A model generated the notes under the pieces. The model was not told the DNA's origin and did not search any database. It saw nothing but the letters and a program-made list of their open reading frames with translations. From Lichenihabitans sp033947565 (lineage in GTDB: Bacteria > Pseudomonadota > Alphaproteobacteria > Rhizobiales > Beijerinckiaceae), in NCBI RefSeq assembly GCF_033947565.1, contig NZ_JARPVX010000011.1, positions 29,567-93,566 on the forward strand: a stretch of 64,000 nt of DNA, given 5' to 3'. Position 1 is the first letter of the stretch. Each line of letters opens with the position of its first letter. Shown piece by piece: positions 44,625 through 53,903 of this stretch. A program made the position numbers and the translations under genes.

Positions 44625-45221
44625 TCAGGGCGTCGTGGCAGGCTGGGGAGCCTGGCGGTCGGGCGGCGCGGGCCGCTCGCCTTCGCGCGGGTTAAAAGGG
44701 CGGCCGTCTTCGGCCGCCTTCTTGGCCGCCTTGGCGAATTTGCGGATCACCCGGTCGCGCTTGAGGCGCGAAATATGGTCGACGAACAACACGCCGTTGA
44801 GATGGTCGATTTCGTGCTGCACGGCCGTCGACAGCAGGGCGTCGGCAGGCATCTCGCAGCTTTGGCCGTCGCGGTCGAGAAAGCGCACCCGCACCGACTG
44901 TGGCCGTTCGACCTCTTCGTAATAATCGGGGATCGATAGGCAGCCTTCCTCGTAGACCGAGCGCACTTCCGACGACCAGACGATCTCGGGGTTGACCAGG
45001 AACAACGGCTGCTTCGGCTCGTCCTGCCGGGCGACATCCAGCACCACGAGGCGTTGCGGCAGCCCCAGCTGGATGGCCGCGAGGCCGATGCCGGGCGCGT
45101 CGTACATGGTCTCCATCATGTCATCCAGCAGGGCACGGATGGCGTCGTCGACCTGCGCGATCGGCTCGGAAACAAGGCGGAGCTTGGGATCGGGTAGCGT
45201 GATGATGGGGCGGATGGCCAT
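44625..45221 (-). CDS. def: Peptide deformylase
   Basis: 198 residues. Removes the N-formyl group from new proteins; Fe/Zn metalloenzyme. All three motifs are present: GIGLAAIQLG, EGCLSIPDYYE and QHEIDHLNGVLF. The C-terminal 35 residues are a basic, proline-rich tail beyond the enzyme core. The ATG at 45221 (MAIRPIITL) is the standard start; an upstream in-frame start at 45275 adds nothing conserved. Confidence 0.97.
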   Translation of the reverse strand: MAIRPIITLPDPKLRLVSEPIAQVDDAIRALLDDMMETMYDAPGIGLAAIQLGLPQRLVVLDVARQDEPKQPLFLVNPEIVWSSEVRSVYEEGCLSIPDYYEEVERPQSVRVRFLDRDGQSCEMPADALLSTAVQHEIDHLNGVLFVDHISRLKRDRVIRKFAKAAKKAAEDGRPFNPREGERPAPPDRQAPQPATTP

Positions 45222-45442
45222 GAGGGTCTCGCGGGGATCTGCGGTGGAGATAGCGAGGCCCCGGCCGGGACGCAAATCGGGCCCTGCGCCGAGACGCTGG
45301 GCCGCATGCGAGCCCTGCCGCCCGATGCCCTATTGCTGCCCAGGTCGGCCGATCTAAGCGCGTGCAAATGCGCAACGATCAAGCTATTTTGGCGCAAGCC
45401 GTCCCGAATGGCGCCAGCTGTGGCATTGGGGGCGCAGGGAAG

Positions 45443-46006
45443 ATGGAGCTTCGCGTGAAAGGATTTCTTGCCGCCGCCGTTCTGGGTGCCGCCACCCTGG
45501 CGCCTGCGGCCTTCGCGGCCGAGGCGAGCCTGGATCCCACCGGGACCTGGCTGGTCGAGGATGGTCGCGCCAAGATCAAGATGGAGAAGTGCGGCACTGA
45601 CCACAAGAACCTGTGCGGCACGGTGGTGTGGCTGAAGGAGCCGCTTGACGACAAGGGGCAGCCCAAGAAGGACCTGCAGAATCCCGATCCCGCCAAGCGC
45701 AGCCGTCCGGCGCTCGGCATGGAGTTGATCAAGGACCTGACCCCCGATGACGACCTGTATGTCGGGCAGATCTACAATGCCGAAAACGGCAAAATGTACA
45801 CCGTGAAGGTGCATTCCGAGAAGCAGGCGGAGCTCAACGTCAAGGGCTGCCTGCTGAGCATCCTGTGCATGTCGCAACATTGGACCAGGGTGGCCGACTT
45901 GCCGCTGCCGGCCACGGTCGCCTCCATCGGCGCGAAATCGAAGGGGCATCCGGCTCCGATCGCGACGCCGGCTCCGGCTCCCGTGGCCCCCCAGACCGAG
46001 AACTGA
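45443..46006 (+). CDS. DUF2147 family secreted protein
   Basis: 187 residues with a signal peptide (FLAAAVLGAATLAPAAFAA). The mature part matches DUF2147: DPTGTWLVEDGRAKIKMEKC, then LCGTVVWLKEPLDDKG and NPDPAKRSR, ending with ILCMSQHWTR. Cysteines occur in pairs, suited to the periplasm. Members are small beta-barrel proteins of unknown function. The C-terminus is a proline/alanine tail. The ATG at 45443 gives a proper signal. Confidence 0.88.
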   Translation: MELRVKGFLAAAVLGAATLAPAAFAAEASLDPTGTWLVEDGRAKIKMEKCGTDHKNLCGTVVWLKEPLDDKGQPKKDLQNPDPAKRSRPALGMELIKDLTPDDDLYVGQIYNAENGKMYTVKVHSEKQAELNVKGCLLSILCMSQHWTRVADLPLPATVASIGAKSKGHPAPIATPAPAPVAPQTEN

Positions 46007-46020
46007 ACCGGGGACCCTGG

Positions 46021-46056
46021 CGCTGGGCCTTGCTTTGGGCCCGGCGTTGTTTCATT
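46021..46056 (+). terminator. Probable terminator after the DUF2147 gene
   Basis: 9-bp stem CGCTGGGCC / GGCCCGGCG (one G-U pair) with an 8-base loop, then TTGTTTCATT. It lies 15 bases after the DUF2147 stop and before terC. Confidence 0.55.
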
Positions 46057-46182
46057 CTCAAGCCCTGGTCCGGGCCCCTCTGGCGACCGAGACGTCTGTC
46101 GTGATGTCGGACCCTTCGTCACAAGCGCGCCGACGCGGCGCTTGATCCGGATGCCGCGGCATCCGGCGACCCCAGGCCGGCC

Positions 46183-46998
46183 ATGACCGACATTCTCATC
46201 CTGCTCCAAGACCCTTCCGCTTGGGTCGCGCTCGCCACCTTGGTGGTGATGGAGATCGTGCTCGGCATCGACAACCTCGTCTTTGTCGCGATCCTGACCA
46301 ATTCCCTGCCGGAACATTATCAGGTGACGGCGCGTCGCGTCGGCATCGGGCTAGCTCTCGTGCTGCGGCTCGTGCTGCTCGGCACCATCGCGATCATCGT
46401 GCACCTGACCGAACCGGTGCTGCGGGCCTACGGCGTCGCGCTGTCGTGGCGCGACCTCATCCTGATCGCCGGCGGCTTGTTCCTGGTCTACAAGGCCACG
46501 TCCGAGATCCACGAGAATATGGAGCCCGACGACCAGGAGGGTCCCGCCGGCAGGAGCCCGCGGCAGATCGGCTTCGCCAACGCCATCGTGCAGATCATCG
46601 TGCTGGACCTGGTGTTCTCGCTCGACAGCATCATCACGGCGGTCGGCATGACAGACCATATCCCGATCATGTTCGCGGCCGTCATCATCGCGGTCAGCCT
46701 AATGATGCTGGCCGCCACGCCCTTGGCGGAGTTCATCAAGCGCAACCCCACCATCGTGATGCTGGCGCTCGGCTTCCTGCTGATGATCGGCATGACGCTG
46801 ATCGCCGACGGCCTCGGGGTGCATGTGCCGAAGGGCTATATCTACACCGCGATGGCGTTCTCGGCCGGGGTCGAGACGCTCAACACCCTGGCCCGGCGGG
46901 GGCGGCGGAAGCGTTCGGCCGCCTCGATCGCCGAACGACGCCTGTCGGATTCGGACGAAACCGGTCGCCCGGTCCTGCTCAAGGAAACACGCATATGA
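46183..46998 (+). CDS. TerC-family integral membrane protein
   Basis: 271 residues with about seven helices. The TerC signature is clear: EIVLGIDNLVFVAILTN in the first half and IVLDLVFSLDSIITAVGM in the second, each with the acidic residues believed to bind metal. TerC-like proteins are tied to manganese export or to tellurite resistance. A basic cytoplasmic tail of about 35 residues follows the last helix. Its stop overlaps the SDR start (ATGA). Confidence 0.9.
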   Translation: MTDILILLQDPSAWVALATLVVMEIVLGIDNLVFVAILTNSLPEHYQVTARRVGIGLALVLRLVLLGTIAIIVHLTEPVLRAYGVALSWRDLILIAGGLFLVYKATSEIHENMEPDDQEGPAGRSPRQIGFANAIVQIIVLDLVFSLDSIITAVGMTDHIPIMFAAVIIAVSLMMLAATPLAEFIKRNPTIVMLALGFLLMIGMTLIADGLGVHVPKGYIYTAMAFSAGVETLNTLARRGRRKRSAASIAERRLSDSDETGRPVLLKETRI

Positions 46999-47861
46999 GC
47001 GATATTGCAGCCCTGACGCCCGGCCGGGTGGCGGCCATCACGGGTGCCGCGAGCGGCATCGGGCTTGCGGCGGCCCTCACGCTGGCGGCTCGGGGCCTGC
47101 ACGTCGTGCTGGCCGACCTGCCGGGCGCCGCACTCGAGGCCGCGCGGACCCAGGTGGCCGCCGTGGCGCAAGGGGGCGCCGCGGTCGTGGCGCTGCCGAC
47201 CGATGTGGCCGAGATCGCGGCGCTCGAGGCTTTGCGCGACCGTGCCAAAGCGCTCGGCTCGGTCGCCATCGTGATGAACAATGCGGCCATCAGCCCGGTC
47301 GGCCAGCCCTGGGACGCCTATGCGGACTGGCAACGGCTGATCGGGGTCAACCTGTGGGGCGTCATCAACGGGGTGCAGGCCTTTGCGCCGCTGCTGCTCG
47401 AACAGGGTGAGCCGGCGCTGATCGTCAACACGGGTTCCAAGCAGGGCATCACCACACCGCCCGGCAATGCCGCCTATAACGTGTCGAAATCGGCCGTGAA
47501 GACCTTTACGGAACAGACCGCTCACGCGCTGCGCAACGTGCCCGGCAGCCAGGTGACGGCCCACCTGCTGGTGCCCGGCTTCACCTTCACGGGGCTGACG
47601 AACGCCACCGAGAAGCCAGCCGCCGCCTGGACGGCGCAGCAGGTCGTCGACTTCATGCTGGACAGCCTCGCCCGCGACGACTTCTACATCCTGTGCCCGG
47701 ACAACGACGTGCAGCGCCCGACCGATGAAAAGCGCATGGCCTGGGCCATGGGCGATGTGATCGAGAACCGGCCCGCCCTGTCGCGCTGGCATCCCGACCA
47801 CAAGGCGGCCTTCGAGCGTTTCATGGATGAGGGCGCCGCGCCGCTTCCCGGCATCATGTGA
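46995..47861 (+). CDS. Short-chain dehydrogenase/reductase
   Basis: 288 residues. Cofactor loop TGAASGIGLAAAL, then NNAAISPVGQP, and the catalytic YNVSKSAVK are present, with a serine in NTGSKQGITT. Substrate unknown. The C-terminal 60 residues (DEKRMAWAMGDVIENRPALS) are an extension typical of one SDR subgroup. Coupled to the TerC gene by ATGA, though a shared role is not obvious. Ends with an 8-base overlap with the convergent DUF1501 gene. Confidence 0.9.
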   Translation: MSDIAALTPGRVAAITGAASGIGLAAALTLAARGLHVVLADLPGAALEAARTQVAAVAQGGAAVVALPTDVAEIAALEALRDRAKALGSVAIVMNNAAISPVGQPWDAYADWQRLIGVNLWGVINGVQAFAPLLLEQGEPALIVNTGSKQGITTPPGNAAYNVSKSAVKTFTEQTAHALRNVPGSQVTAHLLVPGFTFTGLTNATEKPAAAWTAQQVVDFMLDSLARDDFYILCPDNDVQRPTDEKRMAWAMGDVIENRPALSRWHPDHKAAFERFMDEGAAPLPGIM

Positions 47862-49074
47862 ACAGGCGGGCGTCTGGTTGGATCGCCTCCGATCCCGGAA
47901 ACACCGTCGCGGCCAGCGCGACCGGGCTCAGCCCCCACTGGGTCGCCAGCACCCCTTTCAGGATGGCGCGAAGGTCGGTCGTGGGGGCGAGGTCGCGACC
48001 CTCGTAAAGCTGGGCCGGCCGTAGCCCGGGCCAGTCGGCCAGGACGCGGCCGCCCTTCACGGCGCCGCCGGCCAGGAACGCCACCGTGCCGGTGCCATGG
48101 TCGGTGCCGACCGTGCCATTGATGCGGGCCGTGCGGCCGAACTCGGTCACGGCCACGATGGTCGTATCGGCCCAGGCGGACCCGAGCCCGTCCCGAAAGG
48201 CCGCGATCGCGCCGTCGAGGCCGCCGAGCAACTGTGCCAACCGGCCGGTGGCGCCACCTTCGTTCACATGCGTGTCCCAGCCGTCGAAGGCGAGCGCCGC
48301 GATGCGGGGTCCGTCGGGCGCGGCCAGCAACCGCGCCGCGCCTGCCGCCGCCTGCACCATGCCGTCGGGTCGGTCCATGCGGCCTTTCGGGCTCATGCGG
48401 TCGTTGCCGGCAAGCCGGGTGCTAGCGAGGCCGCTCGCTAGGCTGTCGTGGAGCGCAGGGTCGCGGCTTGCGTAAAGCGCCAGCAACCGCTCCGCGAGGT
48501 CGTCGCCGGCGGCCGGCATCGCTTGCGGCGCCCAGCCCAGCACGGCGGTCGGACCGCGCATCACCAAGGGGCTGACGGCCCCGACCGCGAGGCCCCGCGT
48601 CGGGCCGACCCGTTCGCCCGGCGGCAGCAGCGCCAGGGCGCGGTTGAGCCAGCCCGACGCTGTCAAGCCTGGGGCCGGCTGGCCGCTTTCCAGCACGTCC
48701 TGTCCGTCGAAATGCGAGCGGTCGCGATAGGCGGTCGCGGTGGCATGCACCACCGCGGCCTCGCGGCGGGCGAACAGCGACGCGAAGACCGGCATGGCCG
48801 GGTTGAGGCCGAAGAAGCCATCGAGCGGCAGCGCCGCATGGGGGCCGTCGCGGCCGAGCGCCAGGGCGCCATGCAGGCCGGCATAATCGGGGTCGCCCAC
48901 CGGCGCCACGGCCGACAGGCCGTCGAGCGCGCCGCGCAGCACGATCGTCACGAAGCGCATGTCGCGCCCGCCCGCGGCCAGGGCCCAGCGCGGCAGGAAC
49001 GCCCAGGCGAAGCAGCCGCCCGCCGTCGCCAGCAGGGCCCGGCGAGCGGGGGAGGGCAGGGCGCATAAGGACAT
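47854..49074 (-). CDS. DUF1501 secreted protein
   Basis: 406 residues. The N-terminus has a twin-arginine-like export signal (PARRALLATAGG followed by a hydrophobic stretch ending ALAAGG). The body matches DUF1501, a family with an alkaline-phosphatase-like fold: MRFVTIVLRGALDGLSAV, then DRSHFDGQDVLESGQ and VTEFGRTARINGTVGTDHGT. Almost always encoded next to a DUF1800 gene, as here (5-base gap). Function unknown. Confidence 0.9.
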   Translation of the reverse strand: MSLCALPSPARRALLATAGGCFAWAFLPRWALAAGGRDMRFVTIVLRGALDGLSAVAPVGDPDYAGLHGALALGRDGPHAALPLDGFFGLNPAMPVFASLFARREAAVVHATATAYRDRSHFDGQDVLESGQPAPGLTASGWLNRALALLPPGERVGPTRGLAVGAVSPLVMRGPTAVLGWAPQAMPAAGDDLAERLLALYASRDPALHDSLASGLASTRLAGNDRMSPKGRMDRPDGMVQAAAGAARLLAAPDGPRIAALAFDGWDTHVNEGGATGRLAQLLGGLDGAIAAFRDGLGSAWADTTIVAVTEFGRTARINGTVGTDHGTGTVAFLAGGAVKGGRVLADWPGLRPAQLYEGRDLAPTTDLRAILKGVLATQWGLSPVALAATVFPGSEAIQPDARLFT

Positions 49075-49079
49075 GAACC

Positions 49080-50528
49080 TCAGCTCCGTTGGAATTCCGG
49101 CGACATCAACAACAATGCCACGGCCTGCTGGCGCGATTCCGCCCGAAGCACGGCGGCCCGGGTTTCGACCGAGGCGGTGGATCCGAAGGCGGCGTCCAGC
49201 AAGGCCGTCGGGTCACCTGCCATGCTGGCTCGCAGCGCCAGCTGGGCACTGGCGTCGAGCCGCAGTTTGAGGCCTTCGGGCGAGCCCCAGGCGGCCACGC
49301 CGTCCGGAAACCCATTTGGGCCGGGCGGCTCCCAGAGCGGCATGCCGAGCGTGCGCAGCCCGCCCAGCAGGGCGCCGGGATCGGCGATCGACAGGTCGAG
49401 TAGCCGATAGGCGGCGATCAGAAATCCGAACGGGTCGCGCAGGCCGGTGAGGGGCAGCGACCAGGCGTCCGGCAGGTCGATCAGCGCCAGGCTGACGGCC
49501 TTTAGGTCGCCGTCGTGCGCCGTGAACACACTCGCCAAACGGGCGACGGCGCCCGGAGGCGGCGGATCGGCGATGAAGTGGCGCACCAGCTTCGTCGCAA
49601 GGTGCCGCGCCGTTGCCGGGTGGGCCGCGAGGTCGTTCAGCACCGCCTCGCCCTGGCCATAGCCGCCGGGTGGGTAACCGCGGTCCAGAACCGTGGCCGG
49701 GCCGGGCTGGTGCATGGCGCTGTCGAAGGCAAAGGTTCCGGGCTCGCCACGCCGGCCGTCGCGTCCCGCCACGGTCCAGCCCGTCAGCACGCGGGCAAAG
49801 GCGGTGACGTCGGCCTGGCTGTAGCGGCCATCGACCCCGAGCGTATGCAGCTCCAGGATCTCGCGGCCGAGGTTTTCGTTCAGCCCCTTGGCTCCGTTGC
49901 GGCCGGCACGCGCCTCCGGCCCGGTGGAGGTCGCGTTGTCCAGGAAGACCACCATGGCGGGATGGCGCTCGACCGCGATCAGCATGTCGGCAAAGCGCCC
50001 GAGCACAAACGGGCGGATCGCCTCGCGCTCGAAGCTGCCGGCCGTGGCGCGTGCGATCTCGCCCTTGGCGACCGAGACGCAGAAATGGTTCGACCAGAAG
50101 GCGACGAGCCGCTCCGCAAAGCCGATCGGCGCCGTTGCGGCGCGGCGGAAGCGCGCCAGCGCCTCGGCCCGGTACAGGCGCTCGGCCGCGTTGCCGAGAA
50201 TCTTCAGGCTCGCCAAACGGGCCTGCGATGCCTCGACGGCGGCCTCGCTGCGCCCGGCCGGAGCGGTCGTCGCGGCGGCGCTCGACAGGGCCGCTCCGTC
50301 CAGGGTGCGGCGGGCTTCGGAAGCGGCATAAACGCTGCGGGTGGCGCCCGCCGTGCCCTCGAGCCCGAGCATCTCGCCCGTGTCGGCATAGATCAGCGCC
50401 GCATCGGCATGGGCCAACTCGGCATGCAACGCCGCCCGTCCGTCCGTGATGGCGTCGCGGCTTCCCGGCCTCGGCCCGAGCCCGAAGCGCTGCAACGCGA
50501 TAGTGGCTTGCTGGTCGGGCGGGCCCAT
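49080..50528 (-). CDS. DUF1800 family protein
   Basis: 482 residues, helical. Family signatures are ALQRFGLGPRPGSRDAI at the start, FWSNHFCVSVAKGE, GLNENLGREILELHTLGVDG and DVTAFARVLTGWTV. No clear signal peptide at the ATG chosen (50528); a longer frame from 50585 is possible but less family-like. Forms an operon with the DUF1501 gene downstream; the pair is widespread and uncharacterised. Confidence 0.9.
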   Translation of the reverse strand: MGPPDQQATIALQRFGLGPRPGSRDAITDGRAALHAELAHADAALIYADTGEMLGLEGTAGATRSVYAASEARRTLDGAALSSAAATTAPAGRSEAAVEASQARLASLKILGNAAERLYRAEALARFRRAATAPIGFAERLVAFWSNHFCVSVAKGEIARATAGSFEREAIRPFVLGRFADMLIAVERHPAMVVFLDNATSTGPEARAGRNGAKGLNENLGREILELHTLGVDGRYSQADVTAFARVLTGWTVAGRDGRRGEPGTFAFDSAMHQPGPATVLDRGYPPGGYGQGEAVLNDLAAHPATARHLATKLVRHFIADPPPPGAVARLASVFTAHDGDLKAVSLALIDLPDAWSLPLTGLRDPFGFLIAAYRLLDLSIADPGALLGGLRTLGMPLWEPPGPNGFPDGVAAWGSPEGLKLRLDASAQLALRASMAGDPTALLDAAFGSTASVETRAAVLRAESRQQAVALLLMSPEFQRS

Positions 50529-50634
50529 CCGGTTCCTCGTGGGAAGCAGGGCACCAATGTGCCGTGAGGCGCTTGCGCGACGCAAGAGCCGTCGGCGATG
50601 AACGGGGTCGAGGGTTCAGACACGAAGGACGCGG

Positions 50635-51912
50635 ATGACCGACCGACCTACGCCCGATGCAACGATCACCGGCATCGAGGCTGCCGCCTTGGCGTCGCTG
50701 GCCGACGTGGAGCGTTTCATCGAGCGCGGCACGCGGGAGTTCCGGTTGGCCAATGTGGCGCTTTTCGCGGCCGGCTTCACGACATTCGCCTTGATCTATT
50801 GCGTGCAGCCGATCCTGCCGGTCTTCGCGCAGGAGTTCGGCATCGGCGCCGCCGAGTCGAGCCTGGCGCTGTCGTTGACGACCCAGAGCCTGGCGATCTG
50901 CATGCTGGTGGCGAGCGCCCTATCCGAAACCTTCGGCCGCAAGCCCGTCATGGTGGCGTCGTTGTTCGCCTCCTCGATGTTGATGATCGCCTCGAGTTTC
51001 GCGCCCTCCTGGCACAGCTTTTTGTGGTTGCGGGCGCTCGCGGGCGTCGCCTTCAGCGGCCTGCCGGCCACCGCCATGGCCTATGTGGGCGAGGAGGTGG
51101 ACGTCCGTTCGGTCGGCCTTGCGATGGGGCTTTATATCGGGGGCACCGGCCTCGGCGCACTGGGCGGTCGCTTCATCGTCGGCTTCATGACCGACGTCGT
51201 CAGCTGGCGCACAGGACTGTTGACCGTGGGCGTGCTGGCGCTGGCCTCGAGCGTGATTTTCGTGATGACCCTGCCGGCCTCGCGCCATTTCACCCGGCGA
51301 CCCTTGTCCCCGGCGACGCTTCTCAACGGGTTCTGGGCCAACCTGCGCGACCCCGTGCAACTGACCTTGTTCGCCGAAGGCTTCTTGCTGCTCGGCGTAT
51401 TCGTGTCGACCTATAACTACATCGGGTTCCGGTTGATGGCGCCACCCTATGGGTTCAGCCAGACCGTGGTGGCCCTGATCTTCGGCATCGGGCTCGTGGG
51501 GATCGTCAGCGCCGCCTGGATCGGTGACTTCGCGGCCCGGATCGGACGCCACCGCGTGTTCTGGGTGCTGGTGGCGCTCGTCTTCGCGGGCATGCTGATG
51601 ACGCTTGCGACCGGCCTGGCTGTCGTGCTGGGCGGCGTGACGCTGCTCACCTTCGCGTTCTATGGAGCCCATTCGGTCGCGTCGAGCTGGGTGGGGGTCC
51701 AGGCCCGGCAGGCCAAGGCGCAGGCCTCGTCGCTTTATCTGTTCAGCTATTACACGGGGTCGAGCCTGATCGGCTCGGCCGGAGGCTTCGCCTGGGGACA
51801 TGGCGGTTGGCCCGCCGTGGTGCTGCAGTCGAGCGTGGTGTTGACGGTCGCGTTCGGCCTTGCGCTGCTGCTGCTCGTTAGGCCGCCACCGCGGCGCATA
51901 GCGCTGCCGTGA
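50635..51912 (+). CDS. MFS transporter (YnfM-like)
   Basis: 425 residues with twelve membrane helices and a 40-residue soluble N-terminus. The loop motif ALSETFGRKPVMVAS after the second helix is the classic MFS signature A. Layout resembles YnfM/AraJ-type drug or sugar-efflux proteins. Divergent from the DUF1800 gene (106 bases). Its 3' end overlaps the convergent TPR gene by 35 bases. Substrate unknown. Confidence 0.9.
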   Translation: MTDRPTPDATITGIEAAALASLADVERFIERGTREFRLANVALFAAGFTTFALIYCVQPILPVFAQEFGIGAAESSLALSLTTQSLAICMLVASALSETFGRKPVMVASLFASSMLMIASSFAPSWHSFLWLRALAGVAFSGLPATAMAYVGEEVDVRSVGLAMGLYIGGTGLGALGGRFIVGFMTDVVSWRTGLLTVGVLALASSVIFVMTLPASRHFTRRPLSPATLLNGFWANLRDPVQLTLFAEGFLLLGVFVSTYNYIGFRLMAPPYGFSQTVVALIFGIGLVGIVSAAWIGDFAARIGRHRVFWVLVALVFAGMLMTLATGLAVVLGGVTLLTFAFYGAHSVASSWVGVQARQAKAQASSLYLFSYYTGSSLIGSAGGFAWGHGGWPAVVLQSSVVLTVAFGLALLLLVRPPPRRIALP

Positions 51913-53788
51913 GCGCCGCGACCGGTGCGTCCCATTCGCCGCGCCGGGTTTGCCGGAACAGCCGCGCGCCCGGATACCAGGGCGAGTCGGAGCGCTCCAG
52001 CAGCCAGCGCCATTCCGGCACTTTCTGCAGCAGCACCCAGACGGGGCACCCGAGGGCGCCTGCCAGATGGACGATCGAGGTGTCGCAGGTGATGACGAGG
52101 TCGAGGTTGGCCATCACGGCTGCGGTGTCGATGAAGGCATCGGCGCCGCGGTCCAGCTCCCCGCTCAGATCCTCCACGACGAGGCCGCGGGCTTCCCCGG
52201 CGCGTTCGGCATTGTCGGGCATCTGAAGCGAGAAGAACCGCACGCCCGGCACGCTCGCGAGCGGCGCCAGCGCTACGAACGGCACCGAGCGACCGGGATC
52301 GCATTGCCAGTTCTGGCTGCCGCGCCAGCAGAGCCCGACCCGGAACCCGTCCGTGCCGATCCGTGCGGCCCAGTGGTTCACCAAGGCCGCCTCGGCCGAC
52401 AGATAGGGCTTCGACCGGGCCAACTGCGCGGCATCCACCCCGAACACCGTGGGCAGGCTCGACAAGGTGATCTGCGCGTCGAAGCTGGCATCCTCGGCCA
52501 CCGCGTCCACCACCGTGAGGCCGAGGGTCACGTCCCGCAAGGCGCGATGCAGGCGCGGCAGGCAGATCAGCGTCACCTCCGGCACCAGGGCCGCGACGGC
52601 CGGGAGGAATCGCGAAAACTGCAAGCTGTCGCCGCTACCCTGGTCGGCGAAGACCGCGAGACGGCGCACCGCATGCGTGGGGCCGCGCCATTCGGGCGTC
52701 GGCCGCTTCAAGGCGGGCTTTTCCTGCCGTTCGGTGAAGAACCGGTATTCGTATTCGGCCCAGCCCTTCGGCAGGTCGCCGAGCAGCAGGTCGAGTTCGC
52801 CGCGGTTCGCCAGCGCGTAGATGAAGCCGGGATCGATCGCCAGCGCGGCGTCGAAGTCGGCCCGGGCTGCGTCGAAACGACCGAGCATCTTCAACGCCAG
52901 GCCGCGGCTCGAGAAGGCTTCCGGATAGGCGGGCTGTAGCGCGAGCGCGCGGCCGAAGGCCTGAATGGCTTCGAGCTGACGCTCGAGGCGCACCAGCACC
53001 ATGCCGCGGTTGAGGTGCGCCTGGGCCAGGGTGGCGTCGAGCGCCAGCGCCCCGTCGAGGCTGACCAGGGCCTCGTCCATGCGGCCGAGATCGTGCAGCA
53101 GGATGCCGCGGTTGTTCCACAGCAAGGCGTCCCGGCTGAGGCGCGGCACCGCGTCGTCGTATATCGCCATCGCCTCGAGGAGGCGCTCCTGCCGGCGCAG
53201 CAGGGCCGCGCAATCCAGAACGGCGTCGAGATCTTGCGGTCCATGTTGGATCGCGAGCCGAAACAGGTGCAGCGCCCCTTCGGGATTGTTGTCGCCGTCA
53301 AGCAGGCGACCGGCGGCCCGCAGCGCGGCGGGGTAGGCGGGGCGAAGCGTCAGGGCGCGGTCGAGGGCCGTCAAGGCCATCGGCTTGTTGTCGATCCGCA
53401 GCATCAGCATGCCGTAGTCGAAGTATGCGGACGCGTCGCGGAGGCCGGTCGCGAAGGCGGCCTCGAAGGCCGCAATGGCGGCTTCGGTTTCATCGAGCCC
53501 GAGGTGGGCTTCGGCGCGGCCGGCCAACCCGTCCATCTGGCGCGGGTCGTCGGCCAGCGCGGCATCGAACCAGGGCAGGGCTCGGCGATAAGCGCCGGCA
53601 TTGACCAGAACGCGGCCGATCAGGCTTTGCAGGCCCGCGCCGAGCTGAGGTGCCGGCGCGAAACCACTGAGGCGCGAGATCGCCCGATCGGCCTGGCCGG
53701 CGCCGAGGTCCGCGATGGCGGCCGATACGGCCGCCTCCGTGGTCTCCATCGTCGGCGAGGGGTCACGTAACAGGGTGGCGTTGAGCAT
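51878..53788 (-). CDS. TPR protein fused to a GT9-like glycosyltransferase domain
   Basis: 636 residues. The first 370 residues hold about nine tetratricopeptide repeats (for example NNRGILLHDLGRMDEALVSL and FSSRGLALKMLGRFDAARAD). The C-terminal 250 residues resemble glycosyltransferase family 9/heptosyltransferases, with FADQGSGDSLQFSRFLP and CDTSIVHLAGALGCPVWVLL. Such fusions occur in alphaproteobacteria; substrate unknown, possibly protein or surface glycan. The start at 53788 is preferred over 53839. Confidence 0.85.
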   Translation of the reverse strand: MLNATLLRDPSPTMETTEAAVSAAIADLGAGQADRAISRLSGFAPAPQLGAGLQSLIGRVLVNAGAYRRALPWFDAALADDPRQMDGLAGRAEAHLGLDETEAAIAAFEAAFATGLRDASAYFDYGMLMLRIDNKPMALTALDRALTLRPAYPAALRAAGRLLDGDNNPEGALHLFRLAIQHGPQDLDAVLDCAALLRRQERLLEAMAIYDDAVPRLSRDALLWNNRGILLHDLGRMDEALVSLDGALALDATLAQAHLNRGMVLVRLERQLEAIQAFGRALALQPAYPEAFSSRGLALKMLGRFDAARADFDAALAIDPGFIYALANRGELDLLLGDLPKGWAEYEYRFFTERQEKPALKRPTPEWRGPTHAVRRLAVFADQGSGDSLQFSRFLPAVAALVPEVTLICLPRLHRALRDVTLGLTVVDAVAEDASFDAQITLSSLPTVFGVDAAQLARSKPYLSAEAALVNHWAARIGTDGFRVGLCWRGSQNWQCDPGRSVPFVALAPLASVPGVRFFSLQMPDNAERAGEARGLVVEDLSGELDRGADAFIDTAAVMANLDLVITCDTSIVHLAGALGCPVWVLLQKVPEWRWLLERSDSPWYPGARLFRQTRRGEWDAPVAALTAALCAAVAA

Positions 53789-53869
53789 GCGACCTCGGAC
53801 AGCGGCGCGAGTTTCGGACTTCGTGCCGCATCCGATCACAGCCGACTTGCGCCGGGCTTGCGGGGCATC

Positions 53870-53894
53870 GGGCGAAGGGCGGACCCCTTCGCCC
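53870..53894 (-). terminator. Stem-loop after the aldo/keto reductase gene
   Basis: Perfect 10-bp stem GGGCGAAGGG / CCCTTCGCCC with a 5-base loop, 10 bases beyond the stop of the minus-strand reductase gene. No T-tract. Confidence 0.45.
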
Positions 53895-53903
53895 TGGATG
53901 GGC

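Noticed and set aside
46221..46994. Extended frame in front of the SDR gene, running through terC
   Set aside because: It is the shifted frame of the TerC gene; the SDR fold begins at the ATG at 46995, which overlaps the terC stop.
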